A stretch of DNA of 64,000 nt from Chloromonas sp. AAM2 (GCA_004335635.1 QAXH01004306.1:5272-69271), one strand, 5' to 3'. Counted from the stretch's first letter, positions 1-19,000 are shown. Program-made: numbers and translations. Notes: generated from the letters alone by a model not told the origin.

Positions 1-80
1 CGTACAGTACTGCCTTATTCCGCACCTGCATGTCGCCGTACAGTACTGCCTTATCCCGCACCTGCATGTCCCCGTACAGT
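1..80. repeat. 36-bp tandem repeat inside F-box exon
   Basis: Positions 1-36 and 37-72 are near-identical copies (two differences) and a third copy starts at 73 before diverging. The unit is 12 codons, so the array keeps the reading frame of the minus-strand F-box gene. It may continue to the left of the window. Confidence 0.9.
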
Positions 81-1003
81 GCAGCTATGCTATCCTCCAC
101 GCCCTCTGGCACGGACCACCGCGTGCGATCCTCCGCATCCTTGATGTGGTACAGCGCCTGCAGTAAGGCAAGTATTGCCATTAACTTTAATGACAACCAC
201 CTTGGTATTCGGGGCTTGGTAATCTCCGCCAACAGACGTCAAGCCAACGTCAGGGTAAACCCTCTGGTTTACCAGTCCTGGCAAGCAAAGCGCCTTGGAG
301 CGTGCTGTAAACTCGTCCGCTAGTATAAACATGGCTTAGAGCCGTGTGAATGGCCGTGTTATGTGCGTCGTCCAGCCCTAGTGCTCCACACATAATCGCT
401 TCACAGCATTTGCATCACCTTCCATGTTGCCTCGCCCTGCTGCTCCTGTGGCTTGCCCCAGCGTGCACAGTACAACCGGCGCCACAACACCTGCGCAGGA
501 AACAACAACAGATGAAAGCAGGCAAGCTGGCTCCGCCCAGCAGTGTGGCACTGACAATGCCATGCCATGCTAGCTGTCCTGCACGCAGGCCTAGCTGGAT
601 TGTTCGGCCCAATGCCCGCAATATGCAGACCAATCTGGCTGCAATGACCTATGCACAGCATATGATGGTCCAAGGAAGCAACTCCAAGCAACACTCGCCT
701 AAAAGCTGCTGTCAACCTGCAAACCACCGCCGGCCTGCCGCAGACTGTGAAGCCTACCTGTTCTCCTGACAGAGAGCGCAGTGCAGTGCATGTCCTGGCC
801 AACACGCAGAGATCGACAGCGGACAGGAACGCCCACACTCTCAATTGCAGCTCGTGTGGCAGCGTCAGCAGGGAGCACGCATCCTTGCGAGCATGCATGT
901 CGCTTGCTGTGCGTGCAGGTGTCATGGCTGCATGGTCTGGGGTGGGACTGGGGCTGTCCTGGTCGCCGATGCTACCATGAGGAGCAAGGTCCTCCTGAGA
1001 CAT
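1..1003 (-). CDS. F-box protein, 5' part (runs off left edge)
   Basis: Exons on the minus strand: 1003-758, 490-419 and 157-1 (partial). Both introns have GT and AG ends and both junctions are phase 0. The first in-frame ATG after the upstream open stretch that gives a sensible F-box protein is at 1001-1003. Residues about 45-82 form an F-box: LLTLPHELQLRVWAFL, then a DLCVLARTC helix and LRSLS. Exon 2 begins VLWRRLYCARWG, the segment that normally follows an F-box, and joins exon 3 as TWK-ALYHIKDAED. F-box proteins bind Skp1 in SCF ubiquitin ligases; the substrate-binding part would lie beyond the window. At the edge the protein contains a 12-residue tandem repeat (LYGDMQVRDKAV, twice). The start codon is less certain than the exons, because the frame is open further upstream to about 1,111. 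Confidence 0.72.
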
Positions 1004-1823
1004 GAAAACGAATTTTGGTGTGAGGAAGGAACCCAGTGGCATGTGTGTCGTGTAGCAGCAGGGCCAGATCTGAGCACCAGGCCGCATGCTGTCTGTTGAT
1101 GACCTGACCACTCCGCTGGCCTATGTTAACTGCATGGTGATCAGGTGCCGAACTGTGGGTCCCGGCCGCCCATAGCACGATGGCATAACTCTCATGAACT
1201 GGAAACTGGCAGCATGGGAATGATATGACATGGAGACGTTCATGCCTGCATGGACTGCACACAGACGTGGTTCCAGCATCAGAGATGTCTAGGATTTACA
1301 GAGCGCACAACCATGATTGCTCTCTGCACCTGTGTGCGTGCACTGCAACCGGTCAAATCTGGCTGGCGAATTCTAGGGCTTGCCCACCTGCTGCTCGGCG
1401 GTCAAGTCATCCTCGTCATCCCAATCGTCCAGCGCTGCTGCAAGAGCCGAATCTTGGTTGTTCTCGAGCTCTGCTTGCGGAAACTCGTGGTGGGTGACGT
1501 CCATTGTTTGGGCGGGCAGAAAGGCGAACTTTACGAATCCGGGTTGGGTTTTGCTATAGAATTAAAGAAATTCGATGAATTACGCAGCGGGGCGGTGCCG
1601 GCAGCGTGCGCGGGGACCCAGCGTGGCGCAGCGCGACCTGCGACCATGCAAAAAATCCGTTCAGGCCACATGTGCGCGCAGTCACCAAACATCAGCAGCC
1701 AGCCAATAGCCCACCATCACTGCGATTGTGTTCCCAGCAGCATGCGTACAACGGAACAATAATTTGTCATTTGCAGCACACCACCTACCCTAGGAGGGGG
1801 ACCTAGACCTAGACAGGAGTGGC
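1004..1823. other. Divergent intergenic region (F-box / diflavin reductase)
   Basis: About 820 bp lie between two start codons that point away from each other, so this must hold both 5' UTRs and both promoters. I see no convincing TATA box or other named element, and no coding exon that joins either gene. Confidence 0.5.
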
Positions 1824-7971
<6,148 letters not shown>

Positions 7972-10542
7972 ACACAGAAGCAAGGCATGTGCACCTGCCT
8001 GGCGCACAGAGTGTGTGACATGATGCGATTCGCTTCCAGATTCCCACTGTGGAGCGTTGTCATGGCCCGTGCACGTGATTGACATTCACAGGATGCGTGA
8101 CACACAAGTGGCTGCCAAAGACAGAGGTGTTCAAGACATGCCATGTGCCATGTGGCGCCTGTTCCAAGCCTTTGTTCGTCCCCATGCCATGTATGCTAAC
8201 CAGATTTGGGCCACCCCAGTCTTGCATGATAGTACAGCGTGATTAACATTGACAAGACGCATGCCTGCTTTTTGTGTGAAGAATGCCCACAGGTTGGCAG
8301 CTCAGCCGTGACCATCCCTTTCTGTGCCGCCATCCCAAAAATTGACAAGCAAATGACCTGGTCGCCAACTCAGGCCCAGACTCTGTTTCCTGTCCTTTGT
8401 TTCTATCTATGTCTGCCTAACACCTGCCTGTCAGCCACTGGCAGTAGGCCTTTTTTCATCCTCGGCGCTTTGACTTCTGTTTTCTTTGCGCCTTGGCATT
8501 GCTCAGAGTTGATCAGGACTTTATCCAGCCTCGTCTCTGCATGGCTTCCTATCGTTTGCCCTCGGTGCATGTGAGCCCCCTGATGTATTCCTACTCGTTT
8601 TACAATGAGGTTCGGTGCATGTGCTTGGCTTTGCTGGGCAGTGCCACCATGGTGACGGCGTAGTACAGATCAATCGTTTTGAATAGTTTTCGTTCTTCTG
8701 GGAGGCCCAGGGGCAAGGGTAGGTCAATGGTCGCAACCTGCTGCGATGCGCAGTTGCAGCTGGCAAGGCCATCACAAACCACACTCAGCAGCAAGCCGGC
8801 AGGGGAGCCACAGAAGTGACTCATCACTCATGTGAACATGAACGTTCTGATGAGCGGCATGCGTCACGACAACAACTGCAGTCAGGCCACTGTTTGACAA
8901 CTGCAGTCAGGCCAGTGTTTCATCATCATCATCATCATTACATGGCTTTTCATGGTTCAACCCACGGTACTGCAGCTAGACACATGAAAGCAACGAAGAA
9001 GGGAGTACGCAAATTTCGTACACAGGAATTCGATAAAACAAAATGATGAATGTTTCCGACAGCGCATGCTTCAGATGTCTAGAAACTACCATGGACAATT
9101 AAGGACAAAAAAGCATACAAGGGTAAGCATGAAAGAGAGCTTGGGAGTACTATCAGAAATGTCCGGAGTGCAGAGAACGGCAAAGACCACTGCCATTCGT
9201 ACTCAGAGCTCCAAAAACTCACTTAGGTAGCACCTTTTCAGCTCTCAGGCAAACTTGGCAGCTGAGGCAAACTGGGTAGGGGTCTGGGATGGTCGTTTGG
9301 ATGGCAGAAGATTACGAAGTACAAGTGGCCAGCATGGTCAAGGAAAGCCAGGACGCTGTCTACGTTGCCCAAGTCGTCTAGCCGGCGTAAATTGCCCTTT
9401 CCCCCCAGCAGTCCGGTCACACCCAGGACGGCAGTTCACAGAGAGCACACCCAGTAAAGGCATGCAAGCATGTCACTGGAAAAGAGGGGTCACAAAGAGC
9501 ACACCCAATGCAGGCATTCAGGCTTCCAGGCACTTGAGCATGTCAGCAGGAAAAGCTGGTTGGCATGATCGTTGGCAACGACAAACTTTGTCAACAATGC
9601 GTAGTTTTGCCTAGTTCAATTTGCGCTGGTGCATGCATCTGCAGCTTGACTTTGTCCATTGTCAGTCGATGCTGCAGTGTTGAACATGCACCGCCAAGCG
9701 TGGTAGACAGTCTGACGTCTTCATGACGTCATGCAAGGCAACGGCAACGCACCACCAAAATGGGTGTCGTTATCGTTGCCATTCATCAACTAAGCGTCTG
9801 GATCTGCACCACCACCCAATCCGCGGCATCGGGGCAGGCCGCTGGCGAGAAGCCTCAGCCTTGCCCCTGGGGGAATGGTTTGTATGAATGAATGGCTTAC
9901 AACCTCATGGGATGGCTCAGGGAGCAACCTCGACAGAACAGAACACACAAAGGGAACAGCACAAGTGTGGACACAACCAAGGCCCCACATGCATGTCGAC
10001 TGCTGCAACAACGTGGAATGTAGCAAAGCAGTGACTGAGGGTGAGTGACATTACACGGGTCAAGTCACACGTCACACAACCTTGGGTTGACACACTGGGT
10101 TGTGACGTGTATGCTTGACCTCATTCGCTTGGTGAACGTCTTTGGGAATCACTGCAATGGCATCGTTGCGACCAGCCCTCGCCGCCAACCCAGCTTGCAT
10201 CAGACATGCAAGTAAGCCACTTCTCAAGCGAGCAATGGTGCAAGACGAGCGCAACAAGTGCTGATACATCGACGGATGCTGACTGCAGGCGCGTCGTGCG
10301 CCAGACGAGTTCTTGCACCATTGTGGCGTAATCGGACGCGCAGCAATCACAGGCGATGCAGAGCAGGTGGGCGATGACTGGCCACTGCAGGTCCACTTCC
10401 TTCCCATCGACCCATGCACACAGTCACATCAGTGAAACCATCTGTGTGAAGCTCGTTGGATGTTGCTGGTCAAGGTCATTGCCTGGTTTGTGGTGATCAT
10501 GCAGGTGCAGGCAATGATGGGCCATCTGGTCCGAGCCAACAG
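7972..10542. other. Intergenic region without a supported gene
   Basis: Several open frames occur (for example 10,121-10,396 minus and 9,255-9,614 plus), but none shows a domain, codon pattern or splice context I can support. The region contains a 24-bp direct repeat (8,872-8,895 and 8,897-8,920, one mismatch), a (CAT)6 run at 8,921-8,938 and an imperfect repeat around 9,436-9,560. The 5' exons of the small membrane protein that follows may lie in the right-hand part. Confidence 0.4.
8872..8938. repeat. 24-bp direct repeat followed by (CAT)6
   Basis: Two copies of a 24-bp unit differ at one position and are separated by a single base. They run straight into six CAT trinucleotides. A similar CAT run followed by TTACATGGCTT is found at about 52,188, so this may be part of a dispersed repeat. 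Confidence 0.8.
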
Positions 10543-11082
10543 GATTCCGACCTAGTCTACGTCTTGAAACTAACAGGACTCAGCTTTGCAGGTGCGATTG
10601 TGCAAACATCATGCAAGAAGTCTGGGTGGCCGGCAAGGCAACACTGGCATGCAGCTATTGAGCTGGATGGGACCACTCGACCTACAAGTGATATGTTTAC
10701 AATGAATATTGAGCAGGGCTAGCTTGATTGGACATTCAGTGAAAAGGATTTCCGTGCCTTGCGTCACCCGTATGATTACGCCTGGCAAACACATGCGAGT
10801 CAGCCTGCTTGTGGCAGCAAGCCTGAGTCCGTAACGGCATATGATCATGCTGCTCACTCGATTGTCGCCACGAGGTAGGCTTAAAGGCCAAAGTCAATGC
10901 TCATGTCACACATGCTGCTGCCCCGCCATGCAGGTGCGGCTGCCATCAAGTATGGCAGCCTGCTCACACCGCTCGCCTTCACCGCCGATCCCGTGCTGGC
11001 ATTGGCCATTGTGTTTGGAGTCCCAACAGCCTACGCAGCGAGCCTGGTGCTGGCATCTCAGAGGCAAGCGCCTGGACCATAG
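10543..11082 (+). CDS. Small two-helix membrane protein, 3' exons (5' end not found)
   Basis: Two exons are supported: 10543-10591 (possibly starting earlier, near 10,504) and 10934-11082. The junction is phase 1 on both sides and recreates a glycine inside the continuous stretch YVLKLTGLSFAG-AAAIKYG. The last exon ends at a TAG at 11,080. The product has a first hydrophobic helix around the junction, the motif AIKYGSLLTPLAF, and a second helix (LALAIVFGVPTAYAASLVL) followed by a short polar tail. The architecture resembles small plastid membrane proteins of plants and algae, but I cannot name a family. No start codon or targeting peptide was located upstream. Confidence 0.5.
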
Positions 11083-12579
11083 GGCCCACAAGGGAAGTGA
11101 TCAAGATGTCTGTCATCTTCCAGTTCTGAGGTCGCGTTTGCAGATATGCTAATGATTGGCTGGCATGATTGGCTGCCAACAGGCAAGATGTGCGCCCTGT
11201 ACATGCACTGTCGTTGGCAGAGGGAGGCTGTGCCAACACCACCCAGGCAGAGGGACACTGCTCCCGGTGGTTGCCATGTGCTGCAGGTGTCATGTGTCTG
11301 GCTGACACCAGACACGCCCTGTACAGATAGCACCATCGCATTGCATGGTGCATTGCACATCCCACGTACAGACGGAAAGAAGAAAGGAAACGCCGGTCGG
11401 CGTAAGTAAGGTGGCCGAGTGGTCGAACCCAATCCCCATGACCCCCATAACGACTCAACATCTTGTACTAGCGACCCATGCAGTCTTGTCTGCATCCCAC
11501 ATACATTTGTACTATGATGCACAGCGCTGCTGGTACACTGCCATGGCAGTGCCATGCCGACTACATCTATGCTTGTTTACTCCTGTTTTCATGCCTGCTT
11601 ACCTGGCATCTTGGCACGCAACTGGTCTGCACATTGCTGGTTGCGTGCTGCACAGCTACAGTGTGTTCCATTAAATAGAAATGCCACTTGGATTACCCTT
11701 GCGGGAACCCAAGGGTAACCCAAGCGGCAACCCTTGCGGGAATGCTTACCACTCACTGGTAGCTGACTGGCTGGATGGCCGGCAAGCAAAAACTCTTTTG
11801 TTTATGACGTTCATCTCACGGCAAGGAGCACAGAACGTTTCATCAAGGGAGGCAGGAACTGTGCAAATGAGTGTTAGACGATGTTAGCCCGGGGCACACA
11901 TCTGCACACACCACGGTATACAAAGTCACACTTTACAACTACAACATACACCAACAATGTTTCCTGGCGACAGTCCCAGGAAACGACTGTCCCAGAACTG
12001 GCAAACATCTTTTTTTTTGGCTGATGCATATGCCCTGGCTGCTTTTGTAAGTGGATGTGCTCTTTTGAGGTTTGACCAGATTACCACGGCAGGTTAGTCA
12101 ACTCATATAATATTTGGGAATCAGAGAGACACATCAAAAGCGCATCAAAGGTTTACATCAAAGGATATCTCTCAAACTAGCATCTACAAATGCAATACAT
12201 GATGACCATCCTGGCACAACAACGCAAAATGGATCACGAAAGCAACTTGCACATGGCAATTTCGTCTCTTGCTTTGAAGACTGCAGGTGTAGGTAAGGCG
12301 GTAGCACACTGCCTGTGTCACCTGTTAGCATGCAGAAATGTCGTTGGAACCAGTGCCTGTGAGAACGCACAGTTACTCTGTGGTGGTCTTGATACAAGGG
12401 TGTGGAAACCGACAGGGCCAAATGGTAGTCATCACACAGCTGGCACCGTCAAGTCAGCCGTCCACAACTTAAGCCATCTTGAGCTCCTTTCAAATCTGAC
12501 ATCGGAGACCGCAAATCATAACATGGCCAGGGCTTTGGCACATCAACACAGATTGCCCAATGGCCGTTGAGAGCTGCTG
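11083..12579. other. Intergenic region with one dispersed TIR-like motif
   Basis: Nothing codes convincingly here. The plus-strand frame at 12,190-12,570 is open for 126 codons but has no recognisable domain. One copy of the dispersed GTCCCAGAACTGGC motif is at 11,988-12,018. Confidence 0.4.
11988..12018 (+). repeat. Dispersed TIR-like motif, copy 1 (T-run on right)
   Basis: TGTCCCAGAACTGGCAAAC followed by ATC and a run of nine T. This is one of ten copies in the window (see 15,335, 35,084, 35,191, 35,658, 46,350, 58,559, 59,147, 60,446, 61,964). No inverted partner was found nearby. Confidence 0.75.
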
Positions 12580-15206
12580 ATGCGCAGCATGCAGCGGAGC
12601 CGCACATCGGACAGTGGCAGGTTGATCGACGGACAGTCAGAAAAGTCGAGCGGAACTCGTTCTCAAACGAACATGGGCGTCACCACGGCCGACGCGTGGT
12701 TGTTTGATACACCAGCTGACTTGCTCTGTCCAATCACTCACAGTATATTCAAGGTGTGGATTGTAGGACAATGCATGCATCCCCTTGCATACCATCGCCA
12801 TGCACCATGTACTAGGTTAGGCTGGCGTTTGACAGGTGGTTGCCAGCCAGCCGCCAGCAAACAAATCCATTGCATCCATGCCTGATGCAATGTGTGCCTT
12901 CCCTCGTATGCGTGCATTCGCCATGTGTACCATCAACCACTCAACCGTGATGGACAAGGTTCACCCATGCACCTCGCATGCAGCGAGCCCAGGCATGTGT
13001 ACGTAGACACCATGGTGTTGTTTGCTGTATCTCCTACCCGCCCTGTACCAACTGTTTATGGTGCATGGATGCATGCATGCAGGACCCCGTTATCAATGCT
13101 GCGGGTCAGGTCTATGAGCGTGCGGCCATAGAGCAGCACCTCAGCCTGAGGGGAACAGATCCCATCACCAACGCACCGCTTGCCTCAGCTCAGCTCATCC
13201 CGGTGAGCAGGAAATCAGTTGCAGCTGCTTAACCTAGGTCACACATCAGCTAAGCAGTAACTGACGATGCACAGGGCTACGGCATGAAACCCTATAGCAG
13301 ATGCTAGAATGGTGGAGGGGGCCAGAGCTTGCCAGTGGCAGGGGCCCGCATAGGCAGCGTCTTGGTGATCAGCTACAAGCCTCCACTTGAAGAGCACACT
13401 AGGAGGGCTCGAGGCCTACGGGCTCGGTGACTGCTCAGCTAGCTCGCTGATACGCACTGGAGTGCGAACGCACAGCCCCATGCGAAGCTGCAAGCATGTG
13501 CCAGAGGGAAAGCCACCCGGGGCTATGACATGAGCTCAAGCTTTGGCAAGGCCAATGGCAGTAAGGGGGCAGGACGGGATGGGCATTGGCATTGGATGCT
13601 ATGGTACAGAGCAGCAGGGCGTGAGCCATGGGATACAGTGGCCTGGGGATCAGCAAGGGCTCAACAAGAGCCTAGTGTCAGCTATCCCACACACTGAGCG
13701 CCTGGGGCGCAAAGCACAAGTCATGCAGTGGCGCCAGGCTCGGAAATCTGCAAGGTCTATGCAAGCGTCTGTTGTCAAACGGCACAGGAACAACCGTTGT
13801 CCAGCTGGCGCACTGCTCCTGCTCCGATTGCAGTGAATTGCCAAGGAAACTAATGTGTGTGTTTGTGCATGGTCCTCTGGACAGCGCCTCTTGCATTGCC
13901 ACAGCCCAGACCCACACTAATGCGTGTCTCCTATGCATCCTTTCATAGGTTTACACGCTTAAGTCAAGGTCCTACGAGTTCAGAGAGCACGTGGCCAAGG
14001 CATGCGTGGACAAGGTCAGTGGAAGCATGGGTAAGCCATTCGGTTCCCAACATTTAGCCATTGGAAGTTGGCAGTGCCTGCAAGGTTTGTGAGTGCGTGG
14101 CACACAGCTGGTTTCATCAATCAAGGTGCAATCCAACATCATTGGGCCGTAAGGTGCCCAGCCGGGCTAAACTAGATGGAAAATTGGTTAAGATTCCAAT
14201 ACCTACCTGGACAACGCGGCTGACGTTAACGTGATTGAATTAACTCGGCCCTTCATGTGCTGAGGCGGGGCAAACATAGGTCTGATGTGTGTTTGCCTGC
14301 CTGGTGCTCCGCAGGCGTACAGCACACGCTCATGTGAGGGTGCTGTCAGGTGCGGAGGGTCCGGGCAACAGCAGCCTCAAACTGGTCTATTGGTTATTCA
14401 GTGGCATTTGTGCGTCCGACATGACATGTGTGAAAGGGCTGGACAGCAGCAGCCTCAGACAATCATGCATGACGATGCCATTGGTCAGGTGCCACTGGAA
14501 TAGAAGCACACCCTATGGCCTATGGCCTAAGGTACTGCATTTACTTAAAGCCTTATGTGCTCAGATGTATGGCCTGGACAGTGGCATCAGCATGGTGCGT
14601 TCAGCAAACCAGCTAGCCGGCACCTACTGGCTGCCTTTCCATATACATGCATTTTGGCACGCCATGTGAGCCCGTGGAGGATCAGGCGGCTGCAGTAGTT
14701 TCCCTCTTCCCTCCTGCCCCCGCTGAGCACACTTCCCCGGACTGAATGCCATGTATTAGTCCCAATGATGTGACGCCTATGTAGGTACCTGCGCCGTGCT
14801 GCTGAGCTGGTGTCTGGCCTGGGTTCGAGCCTGAAAGTGCCCGGGCTGTGCCAGGAGGTGGTGGAGTTCCTGCAGAGCCACCCGTCCAACGCATACAACT
14901 CAATAGCACTCAGAGTAAGCAGCAAACAGCATGCACATGGGCCAAGAGCGATGTGTGACCGTATGTTTCAAGGGCCATACTTTTGAACCCATACGTTTGA
15001 GACCGTCAGCCTCAGTGCCCCTTCCCAGGGAGCCCATCAAATCTCCTGCAATCGCGGCCATGCTTTGCTCCATCCAGACATGGGCCACACACACGTTTGT
15101 CTTTTGACACTGTAGTTCCTGTCTCCTGGTTTGCTGTCCCAGAAGTGGCAATGCATCCGGCTACCATAACACGCGCTGTTCACCCCGCTGTTCACCCCAT
15201 GTGCGG

Positions 15207-15238
<32 letters not shown>

Positions 15239-17477
15239 NNNNNNNNNNNNNNNNNNNNNNNNNNNNNNNNNNNNNNNNNNNNTTTGCTGACACACAATGG
15301 TTCCTGGCGGTAATACAGACCTATTCACACAAATTGTCCCAGAACTGGCAACCTTCTTTTTTTTGGGTGTGCGAGTCCTAGCCATGGCATGTGAGCTGTG
15401 TTGAGAGGGTGCCAGGTCGCTGCGATGCACGCTGCTCAACGTGGCCTGCTGTTTCCGCTTGTGCTGTCGTGATGCAGATATTTGCGGATGGTCTCCGGCA
15501 AGCGGGTTATGTGGATCAGGTGGGGTGACGGGTCGTGCGCAAGCAACACCTGGGACTGCGGGCGTGTTCTTGTGCATCTGCAGCAGTGACAGGCATGAAA
15601 CCGTCAGTCCACTTTGGCACGGGGATGAAGTGCAAGGCAACAATCAACTAGGTTTGGGAGCTAAGTGACCCGCATGTGTGTCAGGTTTGCACTTCATGGT
15701 CAAGGCCGTGCGTGGCACTGGCCTGTAATTGCTTTCTGGCTGTAAGGATAGGCAGATGCATTGAGTGAGTAGCCTAAGCACTGCCAATGATGCGGTTATC
15801 TGATGAGCAGGCTGATCAGGGTGCCCCAATGCAGCACATACACACCACAAACAGGGTGCCAAGGCCCGACATGTACCATCATTACCACGGCTGCAGCTGC
15901 CATGGTATGGGAAGAACAAGCTGGGTCCTCGCCAGACGTCATGCATGCATGGCTTCCAGGTCATGCGCATGTGCATGTGCATGTGCATGTGAAGTGCAGG
16001 GCTGAGGTCCCACAGCCGTCATGCATGCTTGCCTGTCCGCAGGCCATGCAGCTGTACCTTCGTTTGGTTGAGTGGTGCGGCGAGGACCCTGCCCAGCAGG
16101 CGGCAGCGCTCAGGCAGTGCCTCGTGTGCTTTGGGCACGCCGAGGGGGACCCGGGCGACAGGGCGGTGCTGCCCTTCCTAGCGCAGTTCCTGGAGACGCA
16201 GCAGGTGAAGGAAGCAGGGACGCATGGACAGGCAGGCTGTGTTTGAAAAGTGTTTGATAAGGCGCACGGAAGGTCCAGAAGGAAGTGACGCAAGTACACA
16301 ACACGAAAAGCACGTTTGCCCCCAAGCCAGCTATAAGCAGTTGGTACTAAACAAGCACTGTGGGTCAGAGAATGACGGAACACGTTTCAACTCTCTAATA
16401 TTTGGCCAGCGAGTCGTGTAGTGCACAATCTGATCAGGAGGGAAGTGACAGATTTGATTTCCCAACAGCTGGCCAGTACGGCAACTATGTCATGGGACGC
16501 CTGGCGAGCTGTGTTTGATGTGTCTGTCCGTTTCTTGCAGACGTTTTCCGCTGCTCAGGTGTTGGACCTGCTCCAGGAAGCACGAGTGCCCGAGCCGCTG
16601 GTGCTGCAGGCGAGTCACACTGTTTAATATTTTAAGCTAGTACTAGCTTGTTTGTATTGATGTAGTACTGGTGCAAACAGGTGAGATGAACACCTCTCTT
16701 GTGTGTTGCCATGCACTGTATTTGACTACCTGCTTGCCCCAGATAACGCCCGACACATGCGCAAGGACGCCCATGGGTGTGTTTGTGCGTGGTTGTATAG
16801 TACCGCAATTAGCACAGTGCCCCTGACGTGCTGCAAGCTGGCAGTGCATGCCCGTGCTGCGCTGCTTTCCAAACGTTCAGAGGCAAGCAGTGCATCATTT
16901 GAGTGTCCATTCAGCCCGTACATCCTCTGCACAGTGACTTGACAGTTCACAGTGCCTGCTGTTCCCACCGCTGCAGTTATGTGAGCATCTGTTGCTGTGG
17001 CGGGCCCGGCCCAATGGGGCAGCGGGTGACGGCACCGGCCCCGGGGCGCAAGTCGGCCTGCAGTACCAGGACCTGCTGCTGCAGTACACGCAACTCAAGT
17101 TCCGGACTGTGCAGAGGCAGATAGACAGCTTGCAGGCCGCCGACAGCAGCAAAGAACAACCACAGGCGAATAAACCATCTAAATCGTCTTTCAAGGTTGC
17201 TGGGCCACGCGGGGATGCCACAGGGGGTAAGGGGCCTGCAGGGGCTGATGGGGCGGATTGCAAAAATGGGCAAGCTTCTATTTGTGAAGATCAGGGTGGT
17301 GATGAGCAGCGTAGGGGGCGGTTGAGAGGGGCGGCAGGCTTTGTCAAGCGGCGGCAACGTGTGCTTGCATCGTGTGCAGTAGCAGCGCTAGCGTTGTTAG
17401 ACGGGAGGCACTTGGCAGTGAGACTGCTGCAGGCAGGGGGGGTCATCGCCCTTGTGCACACCAAGCCCCACAGCTAG
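12580..17477 (+). CDS. U-box domain protein (probable E3 ubiquitin ligase)
   Basis: Exons: 12580-12753, 13083-13202, 13949-14014, 14315-14349 (tentative), 14785-14914, 15478-15519, 16043-16204, 16541-16609, 16977-17477; 432 residues. The U-box spans about residues 45-98: DLLCPITHSIF in exon 1, then DPVINAAGQVYERAAIEQHL and TDPITNAPL in exon 2. A U-box is a RING-like fold without zinc ligands that recruits E2 enzymes. The rest is helical (RAAELVSGLG, CQEVVEFLQS, MQLYLRLVEWC), then a Gln-rich helix and a short hydrophobic stretch (ASCAVAALALLDG) near the C-terminus that could be a membrane segment. The 35-nt exon at 14315 was chosen because it is the piece that restores phase before 14785 and leaves no stop. 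Exon 8 seems to use a GC donor at 16,610. No Armadillo or TPR repeats are evident. Confidence 0.83.
15209..15282. repeat. (CA)n run ending in an assembly gap
   Basis: About 30 bases of CA repeat (15,209-15,238) run into 44 N (15,239-15,282). This lies in the U-box gene intron between 14,914 and 15,478. A TIR-like motif follows 53 bases after the gap. Confidence 0.9.
15335..15364 (+). repeat. Dispersed TIR-like motif, copy 2 (T-run on right)
   Basis: TGTCCCAGAACTGGCAACC followed by TTC and a T-run, just right of the first assembly gap and inside a U-box gene intron. The left end of the element, if any, may be in the gap. Confidence 0.7.
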
Positions 17478-19000
17478 GAGCCAGGGATCTCGTTGATGTG
17501 ATTACGTACAGGTAGTGAATTTGTGCGCTGGACTGAGAGCGACTACAACTGTTGTTTGTACATCCTGTGCGCCTCTTGAGGAGCACTGAATGCTCAACCT
17601 CAGGTTTTCCCCTGGGCGCAAAACAACAGGGTTTGTACACTGTGCATATACTGCTCGAGGCGGAGTGAAGGTTGTTGACCTGCATGAATTTGTGTCCACT
17701 CGGTTTTGCTTATTTAGGAGGGCGCGATGGTGACTGACCAGACTGTGGCAGGTTGAAGTTTTCCTGCTTGCCTTGATTGCTCGGTGCGTGAAGGGTGAGA
17801 AAGCCCAAAAGTGAGAAAGCTTGTGGTTGGCTTGAATCCCTCCAACGCTGCGCATTTTCAGGTTGAGCTGATAATGAGTTTGTGCGACGGCCAGTTGTTG
17901 CTGGTCCTTTGCATGCCAGAAATGGTTTGCCACAGTTTTCCAGCGTCCTGCTGTGGCAGTTGTGTTCTGGTGCTGGGCACAAGGGAATTCAGACCACGTT
18001 GTGGATTGTCAGGACCAAGGACTTCTGATGCCTTGACATGCCAACAGTTTTGCACTGTTTTTCAGCAGGTCCCTTGATTGGCCAGGCAGTTTGCACAACA
18101 GTGCATACTCCATGTTGCAGTCGGCAGTCTATGCCCTGCGTCCATCAATGACAGTGATGCCTGTTGCGTCGTCAGCGTGACAGTGGCATTACAATTTCAA
18201 GAAGGAAGCAGATTGGGGCCAATCCAGCTTTCAATAACGTCCAATGCCCACGCTGCTAGGTGATCTATAAAGAGTTGGAGTTTGAAGTGTTTTGTTGATC
18301 ACACAGCTGAGGTGTCGTCCTTGCACTTCACTTTTTGTATGATTCACCAAGGTGTCGAATGAGTAAGGAAGCAACAGCTCTTTCTGGCATAGGCTTGTAT
18401 CCTTTTGACACAAGGCCATTTCATAAAAGCAAGTGCTGATCTGAATGGGGGTTACGCAAGCGGTTACAGAATTGTTGTGTTCGCAAGGTGCCTTGACATA
18501 TTCCAGTGTCAGGCATTGGGATTCGTTGTCAGAAAGGTGTAAGCAAGCCTTGGCTGGGCTCCGACCAGGCTGCTCAATACGAGTTGAATAATAGCCATGG
18601 CCAGCAGCACCACCTGACTGCGCCAACAATAAAGGTTCTGGTGAAGGAAGATGAAAGGTTCTGGGTTGATAGTTGTACGTGCGACCTCGATGCACTGTTG
18701 TACCGGAATCGTGTGCTACATGTCACTCGCTACTCCTGGTCAATATTTGTACCACTGCTCTGCGCATCTGCATAACAGCTCCATGACTGTTAGCCATCCC
18801 ACGAGCTGAGTATGAGGGGCATGGCGGCAGGATCAACTGACTATGTTGCCTGAATAGGTCGGCTGCTCGAGGTAACGGATCACACTAGTCCTGCCAAGCC
18901 AAGTGCTGAAGTGGCAATGGCTGAGTTTGAAGATGAAGGAATTCGAAAACAAGTTGTAATGGGCCTGCAAGATGTCTGTGTTGGCTGGCCGCTATGTGGC
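17478..19000. other. Convergent 3' intergenic region
   Basis: About 1.5 kb between the stop codons of the U-box gene (plus) and the aquaporin gene (minus). It should hold both 3' UTRs. Open frames here (for example 18,506-18,775 plus) show no domain or splice support. Confidence 0.4.

Noticed and set aside
1..80. Regular short repeats at the left edge considered as a CRISPR array
   Set aside because: The copies are directly adjacent without spacers, keep a reading frame and lie in an intron-containing eukaryotic gene.
11405..11440. GGTGGCCGAGTGGTCGAA, resembling the D-arm of a tRNA-Ser or tRNA-Leu
   Set aside because: No matching anticodon arm, T-arm (GGTTCRA) or acceptor stem follows in the next 150 bases.
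12190..12570. 126-codon plus-strand open frame before the U-box gene
   Set aside because: No domain; cannot be joined in phase to the U-box exons with a clear donor and acceptor.
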